From NCBI GenBank assembly GCA_000277445.1, contig AJWJ01000066.1, positions 1 to 64,000 of the forward strand: DNA of 64,000 nucleotides, in the 5' to 3' direction. The position numbers and the translations under genes were made by a program. Every line of letters begins with the position of its first letter. The stretch's first letter is position 1. The notes under the pieces are model-generated. The model made no database searches. It was not told the DNA's origin and saw only the letters and a program-made list of their open reading frames with translations. Of the stretch, positions 35,860 to 46,067 are shown piece by piece. The stretch is from Polysphondylium violaceum. Taxonomy: Eukaryota > Evosea > Eumycetozoa > Dictyosteliales > Dictyosteliaceae.

Positions 35860-36858
35860 GGTTGTGTATCAATGTTATTAAAATTTATACTTTTTTTTTT
35901 TTAATGACATTCAACAGCCTAGTTTTGATGCAAAAAAAAATAGATTATTTTTTGTTTTTTTTCCACAGATATTTTCTTTTTTTTGAATGGCCCAATTTAG
36001 ATCTGGTGCCCTTTTTTTTGAAATTTATCAATGATAGAAATTATGATGAAGCCCTCAATAAAATATCTATCATTGAGTTGGGATTCTATAATATAAAAAT
36101 TATTTTATCATTTTTCTTAAATGATATGTTTTTTTCTTTATTATATTCAGACCAATAAAAACTAAGACCTAGATATTTTGATAATGGATAAAATCTAGAA
36201 AAAATACTTTTTATAGCAAAATTTTTTCAGATCTGATGATTTTTTTAATTGTAAAATCAATTGAGAATAACACTCTATATACCAAGCAATATTTAGGAAT
36301 GTCAAACAAGAAGATATTTCAAACTGTCCATCTAATATAGAGATATAATAGTTTAAATATGATGAAATAATTGATGTTCAATGGATCCATTGTCGTAAAC
36401 ATACTACTTAACTTTAATAAAAGTTCATGATCATTTCAATCAAAATACTCCACCATCATCGAGATTAAATCATTCATTAACAGCTCAATTCTTTGATCGG
36501 GTTATACCTGATGCCAGCTGTGGAACTGACCGGTATGTTGAACAAATAAACAACCCAGAGACAGTATTAGTAAGATTCAGATAATCGAGAAAGTGAGGAT
36601 CTTATCACCAAACTTCACTATCTCACTATCTTTGTCTGAAAAAAACATTAATATTATGCAAATGGAATCTGAAATGAACTAAAAATAGATTTAATGACAG
36701 GTGTGCCTAAACCTGACACAATTTATTTATGATCATGGCTATGGGGCCAGATCAAATATTTGCAATAACAGCCTTTATAGTATTCATTTTTAAAGAAAAG
36801 ATTTTTTCTTGACGAAAGTTTATTTATTAATTGATTGACGGTTGTAATATTTTGATAT
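35860..36858. other. Spacer between the two CCCH genes
   Basis: The left third is the 5' flank of copy 1, part of the duplicated unit. The right two thirds hold a decayed fragment (annotated apart) and the 3' flank of copy 2. Otherwise AT-rich with no gene. Confidence 0.5.
36470..36740 (+). pseudogene. Decayed gene fragment between the paralogs
   Basis: One plus frame reads coding-like from about 36487 (FFDRVIPDASCGTDRYVEQI, then NNPETVLVRF) and stops; further bits read in other frames (DLITKLHYLTIFV). There is no start and no family. Composition is richer in GC than the surroundings. Probably another relic of the same unstable block. Confidence 0.35.
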
Positions 36859-38007
36859 TTATGATAGAGGGTGAAGATAACGACAATTATTTTTAAAATT
36901 GCACTCAGGATAATACTTACAAATTGTTGCTGTATGTGTCTGGGTATTTACACCTGAAGTAGTTGGTGAGGAGACAGGCGAATCAAATTTTGGATGCTTG
37001 TATTTACAAGTCTGCTGAAATTTACAATCTTTTCCATAAATGCAAGATTTTTTGACATATATAAAATTACCTGAGCCAATTTTGCTTTTGTACACAACCA
37101 ATGTTGCACCCTTGGTAATGTTTTTGTGATCAGAAGATGAATGAATTTTATCCTTTGTGTCAGCTTCTGATTTAAAAGACCATATGGTAAAATGAAATTG
37201 TTCTGGCAGTTTTAGTAAAAAAGGTATGATATGGTCTTCCCCTTCTTTGTCGACATACACAGAAAATCTAGTATCAGAATGATGCTTTTCGATGTTTTCT
37301 CTAACTCCCACTGGCTTTACATAGTCTGTAGTTATGTTCACATTAAAATTCTCACCGGCAGCTATCTTATACAATTTCCACATCTCGTTTTTTCTAGCTT
37401 TATATTCATCCTCAGTTTCAGTGTCTTTTTTGCCCAAGAATGAAAGCCAACGACCAACAGGAGTACTCTTATTTCTTTTGAACCAATCGGGGTTATGCTC
37501 TAATCTAGGATGAAGGTTGTTCTCTATTCTATCACCTCCTACAAATTTTAATTTTAAGAACTCATCAATATTGAGAGATACTGGTGTTACATGTTCTTTT
37601 TGAGACATATTTAAAGCAGCACAATATGATTCAAAACGTTCATCTTTTGAAATAAAATAAAAAATTTTCCTTATTCGTGGCCACTTCTCGTGGATCAATG
37701 TTGCCAAAGTGGTACCAATATGATCAGGAACACTTTTAATGGATTGTGGCGATTGTAGAGCACGGACAAAGTGACAATAGGGTTTGTGCAACTTGGCAAA
37801 TAGGTCTTGAATTTCTTTCTCCTTTTTTTCATTGACACTCTGAAAATCAGCAATGATAACCAAAAAAAAATCTTGAGAGTGCTCTTTAATTTTTTCCACT
37901 ACAGACTCGAGGTTCTTAACTCCATAATCATAGATAATAAAGCTGTTAAGATTCTCTGGTACTCTTTTCACAATTTCTTGCAAAGCTCTCTGAACATTTG
38001 TATCCAT
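36859..38007 (-). CDS. NYN/PIN-like plus CCCH zinc-finger protein, copy 2, 382 aa
   Basis: Intronless paralog of the gene at 34615, same strand. The N-terminal fold is as in copy 1 but shortened after the first strand (FIIYDYGVKNLE; the RNSI segment is absent). FFLVIIADFQSV and FYFISKDERFESYCAALNMS are kept. It carries two compact CCCH motifs: CIYGKDCKFQQTCKYKH (C-x5-C-x5-C-x3-H) and, at the C-terminus, CKYYPECNFKNNCRYLH (C-x5-C-x5-C-x3-H). That spacing recalls Nab2/ZC3H14-type fingers, which bind poly(A), rather than the C-x8 type. RNA binding is likely; nuclease activity is inferred. This copy has the more complete finger set and may be nearer the ancestral form. Confidence 0.8.
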   Translation of the reverse strand: MDTNVQRALQEIVKRVPENLNSFIIYDYGVKNLESVVEKIKEHSQDFFLVIIADFQSVNEKKEKEIQDLFAKLHKPYCHFVRALQSPQSIKSVPDHIGTTLATLIHEKWPRIRKIFYFISKDERFESYCAALNMSQKEHVTPVSLNIDEFLKLKFVGGDRIENNLHPRLEHNPDWFKRNKSTPVGRWLSFLGKKDTETEDEYKARKNEMWKLYKIAAGENFNVNITTDYVKPVGVRENIEKHHSDTRFSVYVDKEGEDHIIPFLLKLPEQFHFTIWSFKSEADTKDKIHSSSDHKNITKGATLVVYKSKIGSGNFIYVKKSCIYGKDCKFQQTCKYKHPKFDSPVSSPTTSGVNTQTHTATICKYYPECNFKNNCRYLHPLS

Positions 38008-38485
38008 GGTTGTGTATCAATGTTTATTAAAATTTAAATTAAGAATTTTTTTTTTTTGATGAAACTCAATAGCATAGTTTTGATTGCAAAAAAAAATAAA
38101 AAAAGAAAAAAAAAATTTTAAACCTCCATAGATATTTATCTTCAATGAACCCAATTTAGATCTTGAGCCCTTTTAAAATTTATCAATGATCTAGTTTATG
38201 ATGATAATGATGCAGAATATCTACCAGATGTTGGGATTCTATTTTTTTTTTTTACAATGTGTATTTTATTTATTGTTTTTATTGCCGAACCATCAATAAA
38301 AACAATTTATTTAAAATCTGAATTTTAAGATTTAAGGATTTTTTTTGATGCAAAATAAACAGAGAATGAATCACTCTTTATAACAAGGAATATTTAGTAT
38401 GTATATCCATCAAGAAAGATAAGAAACAAACTCAAAAAAAGAAATAACAATTGTTGAAGAGGTAGATAAATAAATTATTAATAAC
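38008..38485. other. Spacer upstream of CCCH copy 2 and downstream of DDX24
   Basis: Holds the 5' part of the duplicated unit (to about 38245), then AT-rich sequence that is 3' flank of DDX24. No gene seen. Confidence 0.45.
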
Positions 38486-41354
38486 TTAATGTTTTTTATT
38501 TTGTTTTTTAGTTTGAAAGTCTTTGGTGGCAGAGGAACCTTTCTTTTCCAATTCTTGGAGAGAGGTGGCAGTGATGTAGGATTTGGAGGCACCTCTTGGT
38601 AAGAGACTATTTCTGAGAAGCATTTGTAATTCGTTTTTCAATTGATTGATTTTACCTTTGTGGATATTATCATTCATTTGGCTGTGGTCATCGTCGTCGG
38701 AATCAGAGTCGAGGCCACCACCGTGGAAATCATTATCAAACTCGATATCCATTTCTTCGGCTGCTTTTTTGAACCAACTCTTGTCACGCTTGACTTTGGC
38801 AGATTTATAAGATAGCTGGTCAATTTCTTTGGCAATACGCATACGTTCGTCGATGCCATTCATGTAACGAAGATCGATTGGAAAGTTGTCGATATCGTGT
38901 TGGAGGGCATTGTCGAGTTTGGTAAAGAGATTACGTTCCTTTGGAGTGACGAGCATGACAGAGATACCCTCTTGATTGGAACGAGCAGTACGACCAGAAC
39001 GATGAATGTAGAGTTCAGTGCTTCTTGGCACTTGGTAATGGATGACGTGTTGGACAAGAGGAATATCTAAACCTCTGGCGGCGACATCGGTGGCAATGAG
39101 GACTACATTGTCGAGTGTACGGAATCTATCAAGATTCTTTAAACGTTGCTTTTGTTGCATTTGAGCGTGAAGAGGGAACACAGGTACATTGAGGCAGGTG
39201 AGGATGGGGATCAATCTACGAGCGCAATCGATGGAATTGACAAATACAAGGGTCTTTCCAGGATATCTTTCAACAAAGTAGTAGAGGTAACGATCTCTTT
39301 CGTCGAGATTACAAAACAACTTGGTTTCCAAAAGGTTTGAAGCAGTGAGTCTATCTTTGGTACAATCAACCAATTGATAATCTCTTTGGAATTGAACTTT
39401 CTCAACCAACTCTTCAATGGGGGTGAGCTTGACTGGCATTCCCTTTTTCATTGGTTTCTCTTGTTTCTTGTGATTTGGTAAGCCAACAAGAGTGGCTGAA
39501 AATACAAATGATTGTCTTTTATGTTGATTAATATTTAAATCTTTATCAAAATCATCTTCATCATCTTCATCTTCACTTTCTTCTTGTTCTTGTTGTTGTT
39601 TTTTACCTTTACCTTTGGATTTTCTTTGTTTTTGTTTGAGTTTTTCTTGTAATTTCTTTTTCTTTGAGAGGTTTGATCTAAATAATGGAAGGTGAGAAAG
39701 AATAGAGTCAAGTTCGGCAAAATGACCTTTTTCAACCATACGATCTGCTTCATCAATGGCAAGACAAAGAAGAGAAGATAAATCTATTAGATGTGGATGA
39801 CGTTCAGTAATTAATTCCCAAAGTCTACCTGGGGTTGCAACAACAATCTCTGGTCTTTTACTCAATACTCTTTCTTGTCTTTGTGATGCCATACCACCAA
39901 CAATTGATACTACTTTAAGATTAGTTTGTGAAATAATTGATTTAATATGATTGGTAACTTGAATTGCCAATTCTCTAGTTGGACATAACACTAATGCATA
40001 TAATTTCTTAAATTTATATTTTTCTTGTTTATATTGACCTTCATTATCTTCTTCATTATCTTCATTTTCTTCTTCTCCCTCATCATTTTCTTCCTCATCT
40101 TCTTCTTTTTCCTCTTGTTCTTCTTTNTTTTCTTCTTCTTCTTCTTCATCTTGTTGTTTATCAACTTTTTCAACAACTTGATTATTATTTCTTAAATGTT
40201 GTAAAATTCTATTTACAATTGGAATACCAAAAGCTAAAGTTTTACCTGAACCCTATAATTAATGAATATTATTATTATTAGTTAATATGATGTATGAATA
40301 TTGAAAATTAAAATTTACATACAGTTTCAGCGGCACCAATAATATCATAACCATGAGAAACAGCTTTTGGAATAACTTGAGATTGAATTGGAGTTGGTTT
40401 AGAGAAACCTAAAGATCTAAGGGCTTTTGTAATTAATGGATCTAAATTATATTCATTCCATTCAGTCATATCAAGATTATCTTGTTCTTCTTGAGAAATA
40501 GTTTTCAATTCAGACACCTCTTTTCTCTTTTTAATGTTTTCAATCTTTTGAAGATTCTTTTTCTTTTGTTGTTCTTTTTTCTTTTGTTTTGATTCTTGAT
40601 TCTTCAATTTCTTAGCATCTTTATTGGAAATTAAAGTTGGTTCTTTTTCTTCTTGTTCTTGTTCTTGTTCTTCTACATCTTTCATTTCAACATCCTTTGG
40701 TTGTTGTTTGGGTGGTTGTTGTTGTTTTGGTTGCTGTTTTGGTTGTTGTGGTTGTTGTGGTTGCTGTTTTGGTTGTTGTTTAGGTTGTTCTTGTTTTTGT
40801 TGTTTTCCTTTAACAATTGATTTTTCATCTTTTACATCTTCCTCAGCTTCACTATTATCATTGTCGTCTGGGTTGAATGCAGGAGCTGGTGCTTTCTTTT
40901 TCTTTTTATTGATTTTTTTTTTCGTTGTTCCTTCTTGGAAAGAGTCTAAAAGATGTTGAGATACATCGACGATACCTGAATCATCGACTTTAACATTCTT
41001 TTTCTTTTTGATTGGTTTATCATCTTCTTCGAAATTTGAAAACTCTTTAATCAATTCTTTTTCAATTTCCTTTTCAGTTTGTTTTCTCTTTTTAGTTGTT
41101 GGAGCAGTGGTAGTGGTAGTGGTGGCAGTTGGCTTAGCCTTTGCTTTTAATTTTGGTTGTTGTGGTTGTTTGTTTTGTTCTTTTTTACCACTAGTGGCGG
41201 TAGGGGTAGTTTGTTTTGGTTGTGTATAAGTTAAATATTCAGATGGGTCAATTTCCTCTAATCCCAAAAAACCAGCCTCCTCAAACACACCTTCACCCAC
41301 ATTAATCTTTTTCCAAGATGATGAGTCTTGTGTTTGTTGTTTCTTTTTAGCCAT
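38486..41354 (-). CDS. ddx24: DEAD-box RNA helicase DDX24-like, 932 aa
   Basis: Exons 41354-40323 and 40252-38486; the intron lies inside helicase motif I and splicing restores AAETGSGKT. The N-terminal 300 residues are Lys-, Gln- and Pro-rich with basic runs typical of nucleolar proteins. The core has Q motif (LGFSKPTPIQ), motif I, PTREL, GG, ATPGRLWEL, DEAD variant DEADRMVEKGHF, SAT (VFSATLVGL), then FVNSID, ATDVAARGLDIP and HRSGRTAR. An acidic/Lys insert typical of DDX24 lies between the motifs, and KRPEIVVATPGRLWELITE is closest to that subgroup. DDX24/Mak5 works in 60S ribosome assembly. One base at 40127 is undetermined (n), in a Glu/Lys-rich repeat, so a residue there is unknown. Confidence 0.92.
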
Positions 41355-41706
41355 CCTCTTTATTAATTATATATCTAATGTAATATTAAAAAAAGATCAG
41401 AAAAAACAATAAGTAGGGACGCCCTAGAAAAACGAACGAAAACGAAAAAATGAAAAAAAAAAAAAAAAAAATTAACAATGATTTCAATTTTGCGAAAAAA
41501 AACGACTTGGTCTAGATATTGTTGTGTCTATTCTTTTTTTAGTATAGATAATATCAGTGTACTATAATTATAACAATAATTATAATAGCATCCATCATAC
41601 CCTCTATATGATATTGTAACACCTAGTGTGCGTTGTTTTGATTGTTGTTTTATATCTTTATTTTTATTCGTTCCCACATACATACATATACACATATAGA
41701 TATACT
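41355..41706. promoter_or_regulatory. Divergent promoter of DDX24 and TrmN6-like genes
   Basis: 352 bp. Contains repeated CGAACGAAAACGAAAA (41431-41446), an A-run of more than 15 (41455-41470) and a second AACGACTTGG patch. No gene. Confidence 0.4.
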
Positions 41707-42945
41707 ATGATGGAAGATAATAAGAGTAATAATAGTAAGAGTGATAATATTGAAAATACAGTATTACCACCATCACCAACACCCGAAAAGAAAAAGAGAA
41801 ATAAAGGGATATTTTATTTCAAGCATTTTCCAGTGTATCAAGATTTAGCTGGTATAGGACAAAAGGTTGGAACAGATGCTTTGTTGGTCGCTGGTTATAC
41901 TTCAATTGCAAAACATAAACAAAGCAATCAGTTAGAGGAAAATAGAAATTCACCAAACAATAAATTAAATAACTTGGTGTGGAATGAAACCATTCCCTAT
42001 GATTATCAATTTGGTAAATCTAATCAATTGATAAACAATGACTTGCCAAATGACAATTGGCCCAATTATATATTAGGTATGTGATGTGTATAATAGCGAT
42101 AGTAGGATACAAGTAGCTAATAGATACAATTGATAATAGATATCGGAACAGGTACAAATGTTCTCAGTTTAATGATGGGACAAAGATTTAAAGATGCAAC
42201 TATAAATTCAATAGATATTGATGAAATGGCAATTAAGCAAGCTAGTTTTAATATCGATCATTTGTATCTTGAGGAAAAGGTACAGGTGAGTAAGAATATT
42301 TATCTGTTTCATACACCAATTCAAGACTTTGTCCCAGGAACGACAAAGACAGTTGAATTGAAAAAGAATGTAATTACAAATGACAACAAGAGCACTGGAT
42401 CAACACCTACTGATGGATTCTATGATTTGATTATCAGTGCACCACCCTATTTCCCCTCGGACCCAAACACCGATCCCGTGGTATCAAGTATGCTTACCAC
42501 TCGAAGAATTGCACGTCACACACATACACTCTCTATGCAGGATCTCGTGTTGGCCGTCAAACGTCTACTTAGACCCAACACAGGTCTGTTTACAACTATT
42601 GTCTCTGTCCCTGATCCTGCCAACGAACTCGAACAAATGGCACAAAAACACGGGTTGGTCTGTGTAGAGCAAGTCGATGTCACAGATTCACCAGGTACAA
42701 AGTTGATTAGAAAGATGTATACATTTAAACTCGCAATCAATACAGACGATAGCAACAACAACAACAACAACAATAACAACAATAACAGCAGTACTCAAAT
42801 TGAGACTATAAAGCAAAACTTTACAATCTATGAAACTACTATCAAAGAATCGACTCAAAGACATCATAGAAAGCACAGCGACCAATACAAATGGTTGCTA
42901 AATGATTTTTGTAATCATTTTCACAAGGAGTTGGATAATCAATAA
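41707..42945 (+). CDS. TrmN6/YfiC-like methyltransferase, 391 aa
   Basis: Exons 41707-42076 and 42140-42945. The acceptor at 42139 gives ILDIGTGTNVLSLM, motif I of SAM-dependent methyltransferases; an earlier AG would break the frame. The start of the fold, FYFKHFPVYQDLAGIGQKVG, then TDALLVAGY, mirrors the bacterial tRNA1(Val) A37 N6-methyltransferase (F.F..F.V.QD...KVGTDA.LL). Acidic residue after strand 2: NSIDIDEMAIKQA. The motif IV position reads LIISAPPYF; in this family it is NPPY, whose Asn contacts the target amine. Here it is Ala. A C-terminal strand pair holds SPGTKLIRKMYTFKL. An Asn run sits near residue 340. RNA or other N-methylation is likely; the Ala makes activity uncertain. 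Confidence 0.85.
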
Positions 42946-43007
42946 ATAAACATCTTTGATTGATTGTCTTTTATCTATATTATATTACTGTTACGATTAC
43001 TATTTAT

Positions 43008-45464
43008 TTAATTATAAACAACTTTACTGTTGGTGTCATTGTTGGCAATGATCTCACCGATTTGATAGACAGTTTCATTGTGAGACTCTAAAACTGATTT
43101 GATACTTTCTACACGATCTTTTTCAACAATGAGGATCATGCCGATGCCACAGTTGAATGTTTTGAGTAGTTCGAGGGTTTCCATGTTGCCGAGTTGGTTG
43201 AGGTATTGGAAGATGGGGGGAATGGTCCATGAGGAGAGAGTGACTTGTGCATCCATACCCTTGGGGAGGACACGAGGGAGATTTTCAGTGATACCTCCAC
43301 CGGTGATGTGGGCAAGACCGTTGACGCCACCGGCTTTGATGGCGGCCAAACAAGAGAGGACATAGAGTTTGGTTGGTGTGAGGAGGGCGTCGCCGAGTGA
43401 TGCGGCGGTGGGGTCAAAGGGGGCTTTGTCTGTGTATTTTAAGCCGCTCTTGGTCTCGATGAGGTATCTGACGAGTGAATAGCCGTTAGAGTGGATGCCA
43501 GAGGAGGCCAGGGCGAGTAAAACGTTGCCGGGGGCAATGTTTTTGTTGGGCAAGATATCGGTTCTTTCGACGGCACCGACAGAGAAACCTGCGAGATCGT
43601 ACTCGCCCTCTTTGTACATGCCTGGCATCTCGGCAGTCTCACCGCCAATCAATGCGCAGCCAGAGAGCTTGCAGCCCTTGGCAATGCCAGAGATGACCTT
43701 GGTGGCCACGTCTACATGGATTTTACCAGTGGCAAAGTAATCTAAAAAGAAGAGGGGCTCAGCACCTTGAACAACGACATCGTTGACACACATGGCCACC
43801 AAATCAATACCAATGCTGTCATGTTTGCCCAACTCTTGAGCAATCTTTAATTTTGTACCAACACCATCAGTACCCGACACGAGGATGGGGTCTTTGAATC
43901 CGGCAGCCTTGGTATCAAACAATGCACCAAATCCGCCCAAATCACTGACACATCCGCTTCTGACAGTATTTTTAGCAAAAGATGCAATATTGTCGACTAC
44001 GGCGTCACCTCTTTCAATGTCGACGCCAGACTCGCTGTAAGAGACAGAGTGTTTGGTGTTGGCGCTGGCGAGGAACACCAATGCCTTTTTGCCAATATCT
44101 TTTCTGTATTGCATTCCGTCAAAGTTGACAGTGGCGATTCTAGTGTAGCATTGGTTGATTGCTTGTTGGAGATTGGAATTCAAGCTTGTAATGGACAACA
44201 CTCTTCCACCATTGGTAACAATTTCATTGCCATTGGCTTTGGTGCCTGCTTGGAAAATGATTTCATCTGAGGAGCTGCTATTATTTAATCCGCTGATAAC
44301 CAAACCTTTTGGATAAGAATCTGGGTAGCCTTTGGAGGCAGCAACTACAGTTACGGCATATTGATCTTTCCAGCAGAGCTTAATACTATCCAAACGACCT
44401 TCAATACAGGCCAAAACAACTTCATAGAGGTCAGTTTCCAAAAGAGGTAACACTACTTGAGTCTCGGGATCACCCATTCTGCAATTGAATTCAAGGACAT
44501 TGATCTCGCCGCTTGTCTCGTCAATCATTAAACCGGCAAACAAGACACCAACAAAAGGTCTACCATCCTTTCTCATTCCGTCAATGGTTGGTTGGAGGAC
44601 AGTGTCAACGGCACGATCAATCAAGTGGCCAAAGCCATGACGACCTTTATTTACAACACCACCAAATTGAGTAACAAAGGGAGTTGGGGCGTATGCACCC
44701 ATACCTCCAGTATTTGGTCCTTGATCATTATCAAACACTCTCTTGTGATCTTGGGCTGGTGGACAAACACTAATACTATAACCATCTGAAAAACACATCA
44801 AAGAACATTCTTGTCCATTTAAAAATTGTTCAATAACAACTTGATCACCTGCACTTCCAAATTCTTTATCAACCATAATTCTTTTAATTCCCTCTAATGC
44901 TTCTTTTTTATCACTTGGTATTAAAACACCTTTACCTGCAGCACATCCTGAGGCCTAAGTTTAATTTAATTAATATTTCATTTAACATCAATTATTACCA
45001 CCGAATAAACCATTATTATTTACCTTTAAAACAATATTATAATTAACAGATTCAATATATTTACAAGCTTCATTGTAATCGGTAAACGATTGATGTTTAG
45101 CGGTTGGAATGTTATGTCTAATCATGAAATCTTTACAAAATACTTTTGAACCTTCAATTTCAGAAGCTTTTAATGAGGGACCAAAACAACTGATACCTTT
45201 TTTCTTTAATCCATTAACTATACCATCTACCAATGGTTGTTCAGGACCAATAAATACAAATTCTACATTATATTGATTGGCAATCTCTGAAATGGTGTCT
45301 ACATTTATACTTGAACAAGCAACATTTATAATTCTATTCTCTAACACATTGGATGCATTTCCTGGTACAACTATAACTTTATCTACATGTTCAGATTGTA
45401 ACAACTTCCAAGCAATAGCGTGTTCCCTGCTCCCGGATCCAATTAATAATATATTATTTTTCAT
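43008..45464 (-). CDS. purD: Fused PurD-PurM (GAR synthetase - AIR synthetase), 795 aa
   Basis: Exons 45464-45024 and 44954-43008. The N-terminal 420 residues are phosphoribosylamine-glycine ligase, an ATP-grasp enzyme: LLIGSGSREHAIAWKL, FIGPEQPLVDGI, PNTGGMGAYAP, LEFNCRMGDPETQ. The C-terminal 350 are phosphoribosylformylglycinamidine cyclo-ligase: VSGTDGVGTKLKIAQ, GAEPLFFLDYFATGKI, ALIGGETAEMPGMY, SGIHSNGYSLVR, HITGGGITENLPRVLP. The protein catalyses purine synthesis steps 2 and 5 in the cytosol. There is no PurN domain, unlike animal GART; the two-domain form matches yeast ADE5,7 and other amoebae. The reading is intact throughout. Confidence 0.97.
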
Positions 45465-46067
45465 TTTTTATATATCTAAAATCTAATGAATATGATATGT
45501 ATGTGTGTGGGGGTAAGAGGTGTGAAGTTGCAGTAAAATGAGATAAATAAAATAATTTTTATCTATTCAATGTAATGTAATGCAGTGGTGTGGTTGATAT
45601 GAAAAAGAGAGAAAGAAGGATAAAAAAAAACGAAAGAGTAACACAACAATTAATTTTAATATAAGGCTCGTCGGTTCATTCGTTTTTTTTAAAAAAAAAG
45701 TCCGAACCGAGATCATTTGTTTGGGAAAAGACGAAAAGACACTTTTTTTTTAATTTTTTTTTAATTTTTTTTTTTAATTTTTTTTAATTATTAATTTTTT
45801 GAACATAGCCAAATATGTATCAGACAATGAATAATACGATACTTATAATTTTAAGTCAATGTTATTCAAATCAGTTTCATAATTCTTGTGATTTCTTTGT
45901 TACCAAAGATATTTGAAAGGACGCCTCCTGGTGAAATTTTTTTTAAAAAATGAGAATTTTTTAGAAAAGCCACAACCTTTTTAAAAGATGAATTGTTCAA
46001 AAAAATTGAAATCTAATCTTATCATAATTAAATATATATTACAATCATTTTGAAATATATAAAAGTA
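45465..46067. promoter_or_regulatory. Divergent spacer with a hairpin and T-run block
   Basis: An interrupted inverted repeat at 45671-45710 (TCGGTTC...T8 A8...GAACCGA, with a 5-base internal loop) is followed by repeated TTTTTAATTTTT blocks at 45740-45790. Lies between PurD and the FNIP gene; no gene seen. Confidence 0.45.

Larger units (their letters stand above)
34500..38300. repeat. Tandem duplication of about 2.2 kb containing the CCCH genes
   Basis: Unit 1 runs roughly 34500-36090 and unit 2 roughly 36750-38245. Beyond the two genes, the 3' flanks (34500-34610 and 36752-36855, sharing GTATTCATTTTTAAA and GATTGATT) and the 5' flanks (35865-36090 and 38010-38245, sharing CCCAATTTAGATCT and GTTGGGATTCTAT) also match. 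Start codons lie 2148 bp apart. The copies have the same orientation. The part between them (36100-36750) is not clearly repeated. Confidence 0.8.

Noticed and set aside
40127-40127. Undetermined base as a frame-breaking change in DDX24
   Set aside because: Frame continues normally on both sides; it is an unresolved base within an acidic repeat.
41626-41706. Longer start for the TrmN6-like gene
   Set aside because: The extra codons begin with a non-ATG codon and encode a hydrophobic/low-complexity stretch; ATG at 41707 follows the usual context.
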